DNA from: Bacillota bacterium
GTDB lineage: Bacteria; Bacillota; Clostridia; Oscillospirales; Acutalibacteraceae
Reading direction: 5' to 3'
Assembly (NCBI GenBank): GCA_029007015.1
Contig: JAQXHB010000071.1
Location: forward strand, 1 to 27,413
Length of the DNA stretch: 27,413 bases
Positions 1-7,293 of the stretch are shown here, one piece after another; position 1 is the first letter of the stretch; each line of letters starts with the position of its first letter. The position numbers were made by a program, and so were the translations under genes. The notes under the pieces were generated by a model. It saw only the letters and a program-made list of their open reading frames with translations, did no database searches and was not told where the DNA came from.

Positions 1-1059
1 AAGCACCAGCATGACAGCGGCTATCTGCCAGTCAATATACATCAGCATGACCGCGCCGCCGACAACGGTTATGCCGTCGATTAAGACGGTGGGCAGATTG
101 TCGATAAACAGCGTGGATATCTGGTCGGCATCGCTGAGCACGCGGGTCATCAGGTTACCCGTCTCGCGGCTTAGATAGAAACTGAGCGGCAGTCGGTTCA
201 TGGCACCGAACACCTGCGACTTGATATCGCGCACAACATACGGCACCGTTTTGGCCACCGCCGCATCCTTCAGCGCGCCAAAAAGCAGGCCTATCAGTTT
301 GACGGCCAGCATCGTGCCCACCACCATCAAAAGCGCGGCGGTAAAGTCAAGCCCATGCCGACCGAGCACATCACCGAGGGCGGCGTCTCGCTCGAGCACC
401 CGGCCAAACAGCACCGTTCCGCTCAAATACGGCGTTGCCAAATCGAGCGCCGCCGTCAGCAGGGTAAATATGAGCGCCGCGAGCAGACGCCGCCAATACG
501 GTTTGAAAAAGGCGGCAACGCGCACAATCAGCGAGCGCCCCTCGGCCGCGCTCACCCGCTCGCCATCCTGCGGCATAGGGCCGCCGTGCGGGGGAGGCAT
601 AGCAGATGGGCCGCCTGTCCGCTCGGGACACGGCTCCTTATGACCCGCCGCCTCCGCCTGACCGAGGCCGACCGCGCTGTTTATGCTGCGTGCAAATTCG
701 CGCAGTTCTTTCATATATGTATTGGTAACAGCGCCCAGCATGCGGTCGCCGTCGGCTGTGCGTATGCACAGCGTGCCGCCCGAGACATTGTTCAAAATGA
801 CCGCCTCACGAATATCGTCAAGCGGCATCAACAGCACATCGGCCGCCTCATCAATATCGGGCAGTGACCCGTCAGCATTAAAATACGACCCGCTTTCAGC
901 GCCGACGGCCGCAACACAAATAAGCCTGTCCCGCGTCAGGACAAGTTTTTTGTAATTCAGCCGGCCGCAGCAATCCAAATCGAGCACCGCCGCCGCGCAG
1001 TCACGGCCGACGCCCTGCGCCGACAAAAAAGTATAATCGCTCTCAGACAGTATTTTCAT
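1..1059 (-). CDS. ABC exporter permease/ATPase, 5' part only
   Basis: The minus frame is open from an ATG at 1059 to the left edge, giving 353 codons, so the rest of the permease and the ATPase domain lie outside the window. Residues from about 180 on look like a type-1 exporter membrane domain: a basic stretch FKPYWRRLLAAL, several hydrophobic spans, and the typical region containing LSFYLSRETGNLMTRVLSDAD followed by IDNLPTVLIDGI. Members of this family form dimers in the membrane and export lipids, drugs or peptides; the substrate cannot be told. Residues 1-135 are not part of the usual transporter. They are a soluble region ending in MLGAVTNTYMKELREFARSI that resembles a small beta-rich PH-like domain. 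A Pro/Gly-rich linker follows at about 140-165. A strong promoter lies just upstream and reads away from the phage genes. Confidence 0.85.
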   Translation of the reverse strand, partial: MKILSESDYTFLSAQGVGRDCAAAVLDLDCCGRLNYKKLVLTRDRLICVAAVGAESGSYFNADGSLPDIDEAADVLLMPLDDIREAVILNNVSGGTLCIRTADGDRMLGAVTNTYMKELREFARSINSAVGLGQAEAAGHKEPCPERTGGPSAMPPPHGGPMPQDGERVSAAEGRSLIVRVAAFFKPYWRRLLAALIFTLLTAALDLATPYLSGTVLFGRVLERDAALGDVLGRHGLDFTAALLMVVGTMLAVKLIGLLFGALKDAAVAKTVPYVVRDIKSQVFGAMNRLPLSFYLSRETGNLMTRVLSDADQISTLFIDNLPTVLIDGITVVGGAVMLMYIDWQIAAVMLVL

Positions 1060-1091
1060 GCGCCATACCTTTTTACTGATTATTTGATTTC

Positions 1092-1120
1092 ATTTTACTA
1101 TGTGTACCGATAATTGTCAA
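1092..1120 (-). promoter_or_regulatory. Sigma-A-type promoter of the ABC exporter gene
   Basis: On the minus strand TTGACA (1120-1115) is followed after 17 bases by TAAAAT (1097-1092), close to consensus. It lies about 35 bases upstream of the ABC gene start. Confidence 0.75.
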
Positions 1121-1152
1121 ACACCGAGAAAAAATTTTTTCCTTTTGCGTTT

Positions 1153-1169
1153 GTTGCAGCAACCGTTGC
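1153..1169. promoter_or_regulatory. Alternating GTTGC/GCAAC half-sites upstream of terS
   Basis: Three half-sites occur in 17 bases: GTTGC (1153-1157), GCAAC (1159-1163) and GTTGC (1165-1169), each separated by one base. Any two neighbours form a palindrome. They lie between the ABC promoter and the terS start, so they could be an operator for either side. A separate 14-base palindrome, six A then six T flanked by G and C, is at 1128-1141. I found no convincing plus-strand sigma-A promoter in 1060-1219. The regulatory role is inference. Confidence 0.35.
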
Positions 1170-1219
1170 ACTATTCCGCGCTTTTATTGAACAGCCTATC
1201 GCAGAAAGGATGATTAACT

Positions 1220-1678
1220 TTGGCAAAAAGATTTACAAAGCAGGAGAGGCATTTTTGTTACCTGCTGGCAAATGGCTACTCGGTCGCTGAGGCCGCCCGA
1301 ATGGCCGAAATCGACAGCGCCGAGCAACTCATGCAGCGGCAGTCGCTGACCGAGTGCTGCCGCAGTGCGCGGCCGCAAATACCCGACAGGGTGCGCGGCG
1401 GTCTTGAGCGGCTGGCATTCGGTGACATAACCGACGCAGTGCGGCTCATCTACCTTGAACAGCCGCAGGACGGACAGATTGAACGGCTCGATTTGTTTAA
1501 TGTATCCGAAATCAAGCGCGGCAAAAACGGCGTCGAGATAAAATTTTTCGACCGCATCAAGGCGCTTGAGCAATTAGCCGAATTGTCCGATGACGGCGGT
1601 GACGGCGCCGAGCCGTTCTACCGTGCGCTCAATGAAAGCGCGCGCCGCGCAGTCGGCGGTGACTGCGATGAAGTTTAA
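1220..1678 (+). CDS. terS: Phage terminase small subunit
   Basis: A 152-residue protein. The start is a TTG at 1220 preceded by GAAAGGA at 1203-1209; no ATG fits the frame better. Residues 5-33 (FTKQERHFCYLLANGYSVAE and on) look like the N-terminal helix-turn-helix of Terminase_2/XtmA-type small subunits. The later part, with LAFGDITDAVRLIYLE and VEIKFFDRIKALEQLAEL, matches the family's oligomerisation and C-terminal pattern. TerS recognises the packaging site on DNA and loads TerL. It is the first gene of the cassette and overlaps terL by 11 bases. The GC-rich codon use resembles the neighbouring host genes. The family call is good, but the DNA site recognised is unknown. Confidence 0.82.
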   Translation: MAKRFTKQERHFCYLLANGYSVAEAARMAEIDSAEQLMQRQSLTECCRSARPQIPDRVRGGLERLAFGDITDAVRLIYLEQPQDGQIERLDLFNVSEIKRGKNGVEIKFFDRIKALEQLAELSDDGGDGAEPFYRALNESARRAVGGDCDEV

Positions 1679-2912
1679 ACCCTTTTCATCCAAGCAGTTG
1701 CGCGCGCTGACATGGTGGTGCGACTCATCACCCGACCGCGAACACGACGCCATCATCTGTGACGGCGCTGTACGCAGCGGCAAAACGGTGTGCATGTCGC
1801 TGTCCTTCATAGCATGGGCTTTCTACCGCTTTGGCGACGCCTCCTTTGCCATTTGCGGCCGCACCTTGCAAAGTCTGCGGCGCAATGTGATCACTCCTCT
1901 TGAACCGATGCTGCGCGAACTGGGGTTCGACTGCCGTCAGGTGCTCAGCCGAAATTACATGGAGATAAACCGCGGCAACAGAACCAACCGTTTCTACCTT
2001 TTCGGCGGCAAAGATGAGTCGTCGGCCGCGCTCATTCAGGGCATGACCCTATCGGGCGTAATGTTCGACGAGGTGGCACTCATGCCGCGCTCATTTGTTG
2101 AGCAGGCGCTGGCTCGCTGCTCGGTAGAGGGCAGTAAGTTTTGGTTCAACTGCAATCCCGAGCACCCCGAGCACTGGTTCAAACAGCAGTGGATAGACCG
2201 CCGCGAAGAAAAAAACGCCCTCTATCTGCACTTTTGCATGAACGATAACCCGTCGCTCAGCCGACAGATGATTGAGCGCTACCGCTCACTCTATTCCGAC
2301 ACCTTCTATGAGAGATTTGTCGAAGGAAAATGGGTTTCTGCCACAGGGCTGGTCTACCCCTTTTTCAAGGTGCACGACCGCAATGTGACATCCTCGGAAT
2401 GTTCTCGCTTCTACATATCCTGCGACTACGGCACGGTCAATCCGACCTCGATGGGATTGTGGGGGCTGAAGGATTCGGTATGGTACCGGCTGGACGAGTA
2501 CTATTACTCGGCGCGTCAAACGGGCCGTCAACTGACCGACGAGGAGCATTACAGCGGCCTCAAAAGGTTGGCGGGAAATCTGCCGGTCGAAGCGGTCATA
2601 TGCGATCCATCGGCGGCATCGTTCATCACTGTCGTCAGGAGACATGGCAAATTCCGCGTTATCCCGGCTAAAAATAGTGTAATCGACGGAATACGCCATG
2701 TTGCCGACGCACTCAAGGGCGGCAAAATCGCCGTCTGCCCCTGCTGTAAGGACGCGGTGCGCGAATTTGGGCTCTACCGATGGGATGACCACGCCGGCTG
2801 TGACGCGGTGAAAAAGGACAACGATCACGCGATGGATGATATTCGCTACTTTGTTTCGACCGTGTTGCAGCAGGACGGCAACAGATTTTTTGCCGCCGCA
2901 GTCAGGCGGTAG
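1668..2912 (+). CDS. terL: Phage terminase large subunit (ATPase/nuclease)
   Basis: A 414-residue packaging motor in the PBSX XtmB/Terminase_3-6 style. I use the ATG at 1668, which overlaps terS by 11 bases, because the protein then begins MKFKPFSSKQ, as TerL proteins do; a start at 1590 would add residues merely read through terS in another frame. The ATPase half has Walker A GAVRSGKT (33-40), Walker B VMFDE (131-135) and an NCNP coupling-type motif (161-164). The RNase H-like nuclease half shows D253 in SCDYG, D313 in ICDPS and acidic residues in NDHAMDDIRY (385-394). All expected catalytic positions seem present, so the protein could be active. It would pump DNA into proheads through the portal encoded next. 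No HNH endonuclease gene accompanies it. Confidence 0.93.
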   Translation: MKFKPFSSKQLRALTWWCDSSPDREHDAIICDGAVRSGKTVCMSLSFIAWAFYRFGDASFAICGRTLQSLRRNVITPLEPMLRELGFDCRQVLSRNYMEINRGNRTNRFYLFGGKDESSAALIQGMTLSGVMFDEVALMPRSFVEQALARCSVEGSKFWFNCNPEHPEHWFKQQWIDRREEKNALYLHFCMNDNPSLSRQMIERYRSLYSDTFYERFVEGKWVSATGLVYPFFKVHDRNVTSSECSRFYISCDYGTVNPTSMGLWGLKDSVWYRLDEYYYSARQTGRQLTDEEHYSGLKRLAGNLPVEAVICDPSAASFITVVRRHGKFRVIPAKNSVIDGIRHVADALKGGKIAVCPCCKDAVREFGLYRWDDHAGCDAVKKDNDHAMDDIRYFVSTVLQQDGNRFFAAAVRR

Positions 2913-2968
2913 GCTGTTCAAAAAGTCGGCCGACGGCGACCAAATCCGTCGAGAGGGAGATTGAATAT

Positions 2969-4120
2969 ATGAAACTGAAGGAACTATTTAGGCGCGAAAG
3001 TTCGGCAGCGGTCAGCGTGCAGACTTCGCGCGATAAGCGCTCGGCCGCCTTTGGGCTTGACCGGTATGTGCCGCTCACAACTCCCGAGGCGCATATTTAC
3101 GCGGCCATGCGCTCATCTATACCCATCATCGACGCGGCCGTGAACAAAATCGTCCGGCTGTGCGGCGGCTTCACTGTTCGGGCCGAGGACGATATCTGGC
3201 TCAGCGAGCAACTTAACCGATTTTTGGCCAATGTCAAGGTTGGCGCCACCTCGCAGGGCGCCGATATGTTTATCGACGCCTACCTTGACCAGTTGCTGAC
3301 CTACGGCACGGCAGTGGGCGAGATAGTTGTTGACGGCGACGATGTGTGCGCGCTGTATAATGCGCCGCTGTCCCGCCTCGGCATAGACACCGCTGACAGC
3401 CCGCTCGCGGCCAACCTGTACCGCATCGAGGGCGGAGAGCGCGTGCCCATTAAGTACCCCGAACTTATCTGCGTCAGCGCGCTTGACCCACAGCCCGACT
3501 GCGTTACGGGCGTAAGCCTGCTGCGCGGCATGCCCTTTGTCAGCAACATACTGCTGAAAATTTACGAGAGCATCGGTCAAAACTTCGAGCGAATGGGCAA
3601 TGTCCGCTTTGCCGTCAACTACCGTCCCAGCGGCGACCCGCTTGACCGCGTCAGCGCACGCGAAAGGGCAGAGCAGATTGCCGAGCAGTGGTCGCAGGCC
3701 ATGCAGAGCGACTGCGTACGCGACTTTGTATCGGTCGGGGATGTCGACATCAAGGTCATCGGCGCCGACAATCAGATAATCGACTGTGAGGTGCCTGCCA
3801 GACTGATGCTCGAACAAATCGTTGCCAAAACGGGCTTGCCGCCCTTTATGCTGGGGCTCAACTGGTCATCGACCGAGCGAATGAGCAAACAGCAGGCAGA
3901 TATGCTGACCAGCGAGTTGGAGCACTACCGGCGCATACTGACGCCGGTCATCCTGCGCATATGCAATATTTGGCAGCGCTTGCACGGCATCAGCCGACCG
4001 GTGACGGTCGATTGGCAGACCATCAATCTGCAGGACGAGGTTGAGTTGGCCGACGCCGATTTAAAACGCGCCCAGACCGAACAAATCAGGCAGGCGCTGA
4101 AGGGAGAAAGCAATGAGTAA
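2969..4120 (+). CDS. Phage portal protein
   Basis: A 383-residue protein with a good ribosome site (GAGAGGGAGA) before the ATG at 2969. The early segment IYAAMRSSIPIIDAAVNKIV, the central ICVSALDPQPDCVTGVSLLRG and the late LPPFMLGLNWSSTERMSKQQ followed by a long helix are typical of portal proteins. These form the dodecameric ring at one capsid vertex, through which TerL pumps DNA and to which the neck attaches. It is slightly shorter than many portals (about 400-500 residues) but has no visible truncation. The position between terL and the protease supports the call. It overlaps the protease gene by 8 bases, suggesting translational coupling. Confidence 0.88.
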   Translation: MKLKELFRRESSAAVSVQTSRDKRSAAFGLDRYVPLTTPEAHIYAAMRSSIPIIDAAVNKIVRLCGGFTVRAEDDIWLSEQLNRFLANVKVGATSQGADMFIDAYLDQLLTYGTAVGEIVVDGDDVCALYNAPLSRLGIDTADSPLAANLYRIEGGERVPIKYPELICVSALDPQPDCVTGVSLLRGMPFVSNILLKIYESIGQNFERMGNVRFAVNYRPSGDPLDRVSARERAEQIAEQWSQAMQSDCVRDFVSVGDVDIKVIGADNQIIDCEVPARLMLEQIVAKTGLPPFMLGLNWSSTERMSKQQADMLTSELEHYRRILTPVILRICNIWQRLHGISRPVTVDWQTINLQDEVELADADLKRAQTEQIRQALKGESNE

Positions 4121-5039
4121 CAAACCTACAACCGGAGTACCGACGCCGTCCGATTTGCAAAAAATCAACAAACTGGCGCGCCGTCCGCTTACCGAGGACG
4201 ATGTGTACGTATTCCCCGTAACGCTGTGCGACAACGAAATCGACCGCGACAACGAGCGTTTCTCAATTGACGCACTGCACGGTCTTGCCAAACTGTTTGT
4301 CGGTAAAACCGGCATATCCGACCACTCCATGCGCTCAAGCGACCAGACGGCGCGCATTTTTGACTGCACAGTCGAGTCGGTCAGCGGCCAGACAACAGCG
4401 GCAGGTGAAGTCTATCACAAACTGTGCGCCAAAGCATATGTGCCGCGCAGTGACAAGTACAAAGATTTCATCAACGAAATCGACACCGGCATCAAAAAAG
4501 AGGTCAGCGTGGGCTGTTCCACCGCCTCACGCCGTTGTTCGATATGCGGCAATGAAATCGGCCGCGGCCCGTGCAATCACCGCGTCGGCCGCAGTTACAC
4601 CGTCGGCGGCAAGCGCGCCGTGTGTCACGCCATTCTCGGTGACCCGACCGACGCATACGAGTGGTCATTCGTCGCCGTACCTGCTCAGCGCGCCGCCGGC
4701 GTTACCAAGGGCTATGCCCCGACGGTTGACGGCATTATCAAAAATCTGCGCGAAAGCGGTCTGCCCGACGACATTGTCGAGCGGCTCGAAAGCAGTGCCG
4801 CCATTGAGCAGGAGTACCGCGACCAACTGTGCAACCGCGCAGTAAAGGCCTGCATGATAGCCAACCCCGAACTGTCGGCCGACACCATCAGGTGCGCCGC
4901 CGAGCGCATGGACTGCGAGCAGTTAAAAGGCTTTGCCGACGCATACGAGCGCGCCGCCGCAAAGATACTTCCGCCGCGGCCGCAGTTATTTGCTCAGCCC
5001 GAGCCGCAAACCAAGGCCGATAACAACTACATAATCTAA
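4113..5039 (+). CDS. Prohead protease (XkdF-like) with C-terminal helical extension
   Basis: A 308-residue protein. Residues 25-200 resemble phage prohead (capsid maturation) proteases: H71 in GISDHSM and S132 in KKEVSVGC are the likely catalytic His and Ser, and the fold ends with EWSFVAVPAQ. These enzymes cleave scaffold and capsid precursors inside the immature head. An insert at 141-171 holds C142, C145, C154, H156 and C171 (CSICGNEIGRGPCNH), probably a zinc knuckle. From about 205 the protein is helical and ends in a Pro/Gln-rich tail, which could serve as built-in scaffold. The start ATG at 4113 overlaps the portal gene and has AGGGAGA upstream. The catalytic assignment is by motif likeness only. 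Confidence 0.82.
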   Translation: MSNKPTTGVPTPSDLQKINKLARRPLTEDDVYVFPVTLCDNEIDRDNERFSIDALHGLAKLFVGKTGISDHSMRSSDQTARIFDCTVESVSGQTTAAGEVYHKLCAKAYVPRSDKYKDFINEIDTGIKKEVSVGCSTASRRCSICGNEIGRGPCNHRVGRSYTVGGKRAVCHAILGDPTDAYEWSFVAVPAQRAAGVTKGYAPTVDGIIKNLRESGLPDDIVERLESSAAIEQEYRDQLCNRAVKACMIANPELSADTIRCAAERMDCEQLKGFADAYERAAAKILPPRPQLFAQPEPQTKADNNYII

Positions 5040-5053
5040 AGGAGACATTTTAA

Positions 5054-6061
5054 ATGGCTTTTGATACAATCAAAATCGAAAAAGGCATGTATTCCGTTCC
5101 AGGCAAATCGTTCACCCAGGTGCTCGAAGAACTCGACCCGAGCAGCAACTACGCCGACACTGAACTGCGCGGTTTGGACGCCTTCCAGCGCCAACTCAAG
5201 CGCTTCGACATCAAGGTGGCCGGCAGCAACTCGGATATGCTGCAGAAGTTTTACTCCACCTCCGACTCAGCAGCCCTTTTCCCCGAGTATGTTTCGCGCG
5301 CCATCAAGCAGGGAATCGAGGAGACCAACCTCCTGCCCGGCATAATCGCAACCACCACCAAGATTGACGGCATGGATTACCGCTCGGTGGCCAGTGTTCC
5401 GTCTGACAGCGACAAGGAACTGCGCGATGTGGCCGAAGGAGCCGCTATACCCGAAACCAGCGTCACCACCCGCGAAAATCTGGTACAACTAACCAAGCGC
5501 GGCCGCATGCTGGTTGCCTCTTACGAGACACTCAAGTTCCAGCGTCTGGATTTGTTCACCGTCATGTTGCGCCAGATCGGCGCATATATCGCCAAGCAGC
5601 AGTTCTCCGACGCGGTCAATGTGCTCATAAACGGCGACGGCAACGACAACGCCGCCGACACCGTGGCCGCCTCGGTCTCCGGCTCGCTGTGCTATGATGA
5701 CCTGCTCAGGTTGTGGAACGCCCTCGACCCGTACGAGATGAACACCATCATCGCCTCCTCCGACATGATGATGAAAATGCTCAGCATTGACGAGTTCAAA
5801 AACCCGCAGACCGGCATCAACTTCCAGGGCACCGGCAAGTTGTGCAACCCGCTCGGCGCCAACTTCATCAAGTCATCGGCGCTGGACGACGGCACCCTCA
5901 TCGCCCTCGACAAGCGCTTTGCGCTGGAGATGGTCGTTGCGTCCGATGTAAATGTCGAATACGATAAACTCATCGACCGCCAACTGGAGCGCGCCACTAT
6001 CACCTCCATCGCCGGCTTTGCCAAGATATTCAACCAAGCCGCCGTCAGACTGGCCGTATAA
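5054..6061 (+). CDS. Major capsid protein, HK97-type fold
   Basis: A 335-residue protein behind a strong ribosome site (AAAGGAGA at 5039-5046). The body with LLPGIIATTTKIDG, the Asp/Glu-rich VAEGAAIPETSV, the long helix DLFTVMLRQIGAYIAKQQ and then VNVLINGDG is typical of the E-loop, spine helix and P-domain region of HK97-like capsid proteins. The end (TITSIAGFAKIFNQAAVRLAV) resembles the A-domain strand of such proteins. The product would build the icosahedral shell. The N-terminal 70 or so residues may be partly removed by the upstream protease, but no cleavage site can be assigned. An encapsulin role is less likely because terminase and portal genes accompany it. Confidence 0.87.
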   Translation: MAFDTIKIEKGMYSVPGKSFTQVLEELDPSSNYADTELRGLDAFQRQLKRFDIKVAGSNSDMLQKFYSTSDSAALFPEYVSRAIKQGIEETNLLPGIIATTTKIDGMDYRSVASVPSDSDKELRDVAEGAAIPETSVTTRENLVQLTKRGRMLVASYETLKFQRLDLFTVMLRQIGAYIAKQQFSDAVNVLINGDGNDNAADTVAASVSGSLCYDDLLRLWNALDPYEMNTIIASSDMMMKMLSIDEFKNPQTGINFQGTGKLCNPLGANFIKSSALDDGTLIALDKRFALEMVVASDVNVEYDKLIDRQLERATITSIAGFAKIFNQAAVRLAV

Positions 6062-6116
6062 CAGTCACTGCAGTGGGTGGGGGTTACTCCCCACCCATTT
6101 TTAGGAGGAATGAATT

Positions 6117-6479
6117 TTGTTGGATTATAAAAAGGTATTCGACGGATTTGCTCAACTGGCCGGTTTGGAAAACCCGGTGGAAAAGGAGTTCACGCTGATA
6201 CTGGAGTTGTCGATATTTGAGGTGGAGGCCATGTGCGGCGACAAGTGCAGTCTGCCCGAAAACGCCGAAAGGCTCTGTACCGCGGCGGCCGCCTTCGCAT
6301 ACTACAAATACAGCCTGCTGTCGGCCGCGCAGGAGGACAGTTTCAAGGCAGGCGACCTGACCGTTGCCGGTCCCGACCGCCAAAAAGCAGTGGCGGCGGC
6401 GCGCTCACTGCGCGATGACGCAGTGGCCATGATATACGACATCGTCGGCAACAGTTCCTTTTATTTTGGGCAGGTGTAA
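6117..6479 (+). CDS. Putative head-tail connector (gp6/YqbG-like)
   Basis: A 120-residue, mostly helical protein directly after the capsid gene. Two TTG codons in a row (6117 and 6120) follow AGGAGGA at 6103-6109; either could be the start. An ATG at 6110 opens only a six-codon frame. Connector proteins of this size, place and helical content form the first ring below the portal in HK97- and SPP1-like phages. The 40-base gap to the capsid gene contains a GTGGG/CCCAC inverted pair (6073-6096) that could tune expression between capsid and the later genes. The assignment rests mainly on gene order, length and helix pattern. Confidence 0.6.
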   Translation: MLDYKKVFDGFAQLAGLENPVEKEFTLILELSIFEVEAMCGDKCSLPENAERLCTAAAAFAYYKYSLLSAAQEDSFKAGDLTVAGPDRQKAVAAARSLRDDAVAMIYDIVGNSSFYFGQV

Positions 6480-6482
6480 ATT

Positions 6483-6842
6483 ATGAACATCAAATCGCGC
6501 ATCGACAGGGCGCTGTCCAAACACGGCGACGAGGTGAAAATACATATATTCGGTGATATACACACCGTGCGCGCCTTCATACGGCCGCTGATGTATAAAA
6601 ACAAAATGTACGCCGACAACAGTTATTCATCTCTCGGCGAGTTGGATGAATCGTGCTTTTTGTACATCGGCCCCTATTTTCCCGGAATGGAACTGTTCAG
6701 TTCTTACATTGTCTGCAACGGCACCCGCTATTCGGTCGCTAAACTCAGCAAAATCGTCTACCGCGATGATGTGATATTCGCGCGCTGCATACTCCGATAC
6801 TTCATACAGGGTGGTGTAACAAGTGACAAACCAGTCCTATGA
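6483..6842 (+). CDS. Putative head closure/adaptor protein
   Basis: A 119-residue protein with no motif I can name. It starts 3 bases after the previous stop, with GGCAGG as ribosome site. The pattern is beta-rich (HIFGDIHTVRAFIRP, CFLYIGPYF, YIVCNGTRYSVAKLSKIVYR), as expected for stopper/head-closure proteins, which occupy this place in PBSX-like clusters (XkdH/YqbH position). The codons are noticeably more AT-rich than in the capsid genes. It ends in a 20-base overlap with the next gene. Function is inferred from position only. Confidence 0.5.
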   Translation: MNIKSRIDRALSKHGDEVKIHIFGDIHTVRAFIRPLMYKNKMYADNSYSSLGELDESCFLYIGPYFPGMELFSSYIVCNGTRYSVAKLSKIVYRDDVIFARCILRYFIQGGVTSDKPVL

Positions 6843-7254
6843 AACCGTACACAAACTTATTGACGATATCATAAAGATACTCAAAAATTCCCCCGACCTG
6901 GCGAGTGCGAGCATACGGCACGCCTTCAGCGGCCAACTGTACGATAACCCGACCACGAGCGGTACCATAGTGGTTGGCCCGTATGAAACTAAAATCGAGC
7001 CTCACTTTGACAAACAACTGGGCTATCAGGACGGCTGGTTGCTGAGCGTCACAATATTTACCGACATAACCATGCCGGTGTTCCAGAGCGACAGTTATTC
7101 ATGGCTGTCCTATCTGCGTATAAGCGACGCACTGGGCACGAGCGCCCTCAGCGACTTGCTTATGAGTACCGAATGCGGCACGCCCGGCTATAACCGCAAC
7201 TGCCGCGCCTTTATCACACGCGCCAAATTCGTTTTTGAATACATGTTGGACTAA
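6823..7254 (+). CDS. Putative tail-terminator/neck protein, last gene of the cassette
   Basis: A 143-residue protein starting at GTG 6823 inside the end of the previous gene, with GGGTGGTG upstream. The N-terminal helix (YETVHKLIDDIIKILKN), the strand-turn-strand with VVGPYETKIEPHF and LLSVTIFTDITM, and a C-terminal strand FVFEYMLD fit the alpha/beta layout of small tail-terminator or tail-completion proteins at this genome position. If so, it is the last head-proximal piece before the tail genes, none of which follow: the gene ends 6 bases before a hairpin terminator. I do not recognise the family with certainty. Confidence 0.5.
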   Translation: MTNQSYETVHKLIDDIIKILKNSPDLASASIRHAFSGQLYDNPTTSGTIVVGPYETKIEPHFDKQLGYQDGWLLSVTIFTDITMPVFQSDSYSWLSYLRISDALGTSALSDLLMSTECGTPGYNRNCRAFITRAKFVFEYMLD

Positions 7255-7260
7255 AACAGT

Positions 7261-7287
7261 AAGCCCGTCACTGACCGTGACGGGCTT
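7261..7287. terminator. Hairpin between the cassette and the transglutaminase gene
   Basis: A perfect 11-bp stem, AAGCCCGTCAC / GTGACGGGCTT, with a 5-base loop. On the plus strand it is followed by TATCATTTAT and on the minus strand by ACTGTTTTAG, so the T tracts are modest. It lies between convergent genes and probably serves both directions. Confidence 0.75.
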
Positions 7288-7293
7288 TATCAT

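Larger units (their letters stand above)
1220..7254 (+). mobile_element. Tailless phage head/packaging cassette
   Basis: Eight co-directional genes run without a large gap in the order small terminase, large terminase, portal, prohead protease, major capsid protein and three short connector/neck-type proteins. This is the order of the head half of PBSX-like and many other siphophage or myophage genomes. The next expected genes (tail tube or sheath, tape measure, baseplate, lysis) are absent, as are integrase, repressor and replication genes on either side. Host-type genes lie on both flanks and a hairpin at 7261 closes the cassette. All frames are intact, with tight or overlapping junctions. 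No flanking direct repeat (att) was evident by eye. It may be a domesticated head module, the morphogenesis block of a capsid-forming satellite island, a GTA-like unit or a prophage remnant. Confidence 0.8.

Noticed and set aside
200..955. Overlapping plus-strand frames opposite the ABC exporter gene
   Set aside because: They are antisense shadows of a GC-rich gene; their residue content (Arg, Ser and Ala runs) shows no domain and the minus frame carries a clear exporter.
1128..1141. A6T6 palindrome as a terminator
   Set aside because: It has no GC stem and no loop; it fits better as a curved or regulatory element between divergent genes.
1590..1667. Longer N-terminus for the large terminase
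   Set aside because: The added residues come from reading the small-subunit gene in another frame; the ATG at 1668 gives the normal TerL beginning.
5054..6061. Capsid gene as an encapsulin nanocompartment
   Set aside because: It is flanked by terminase, portal and protease genes and has no encapsulin cargo gene nearby.
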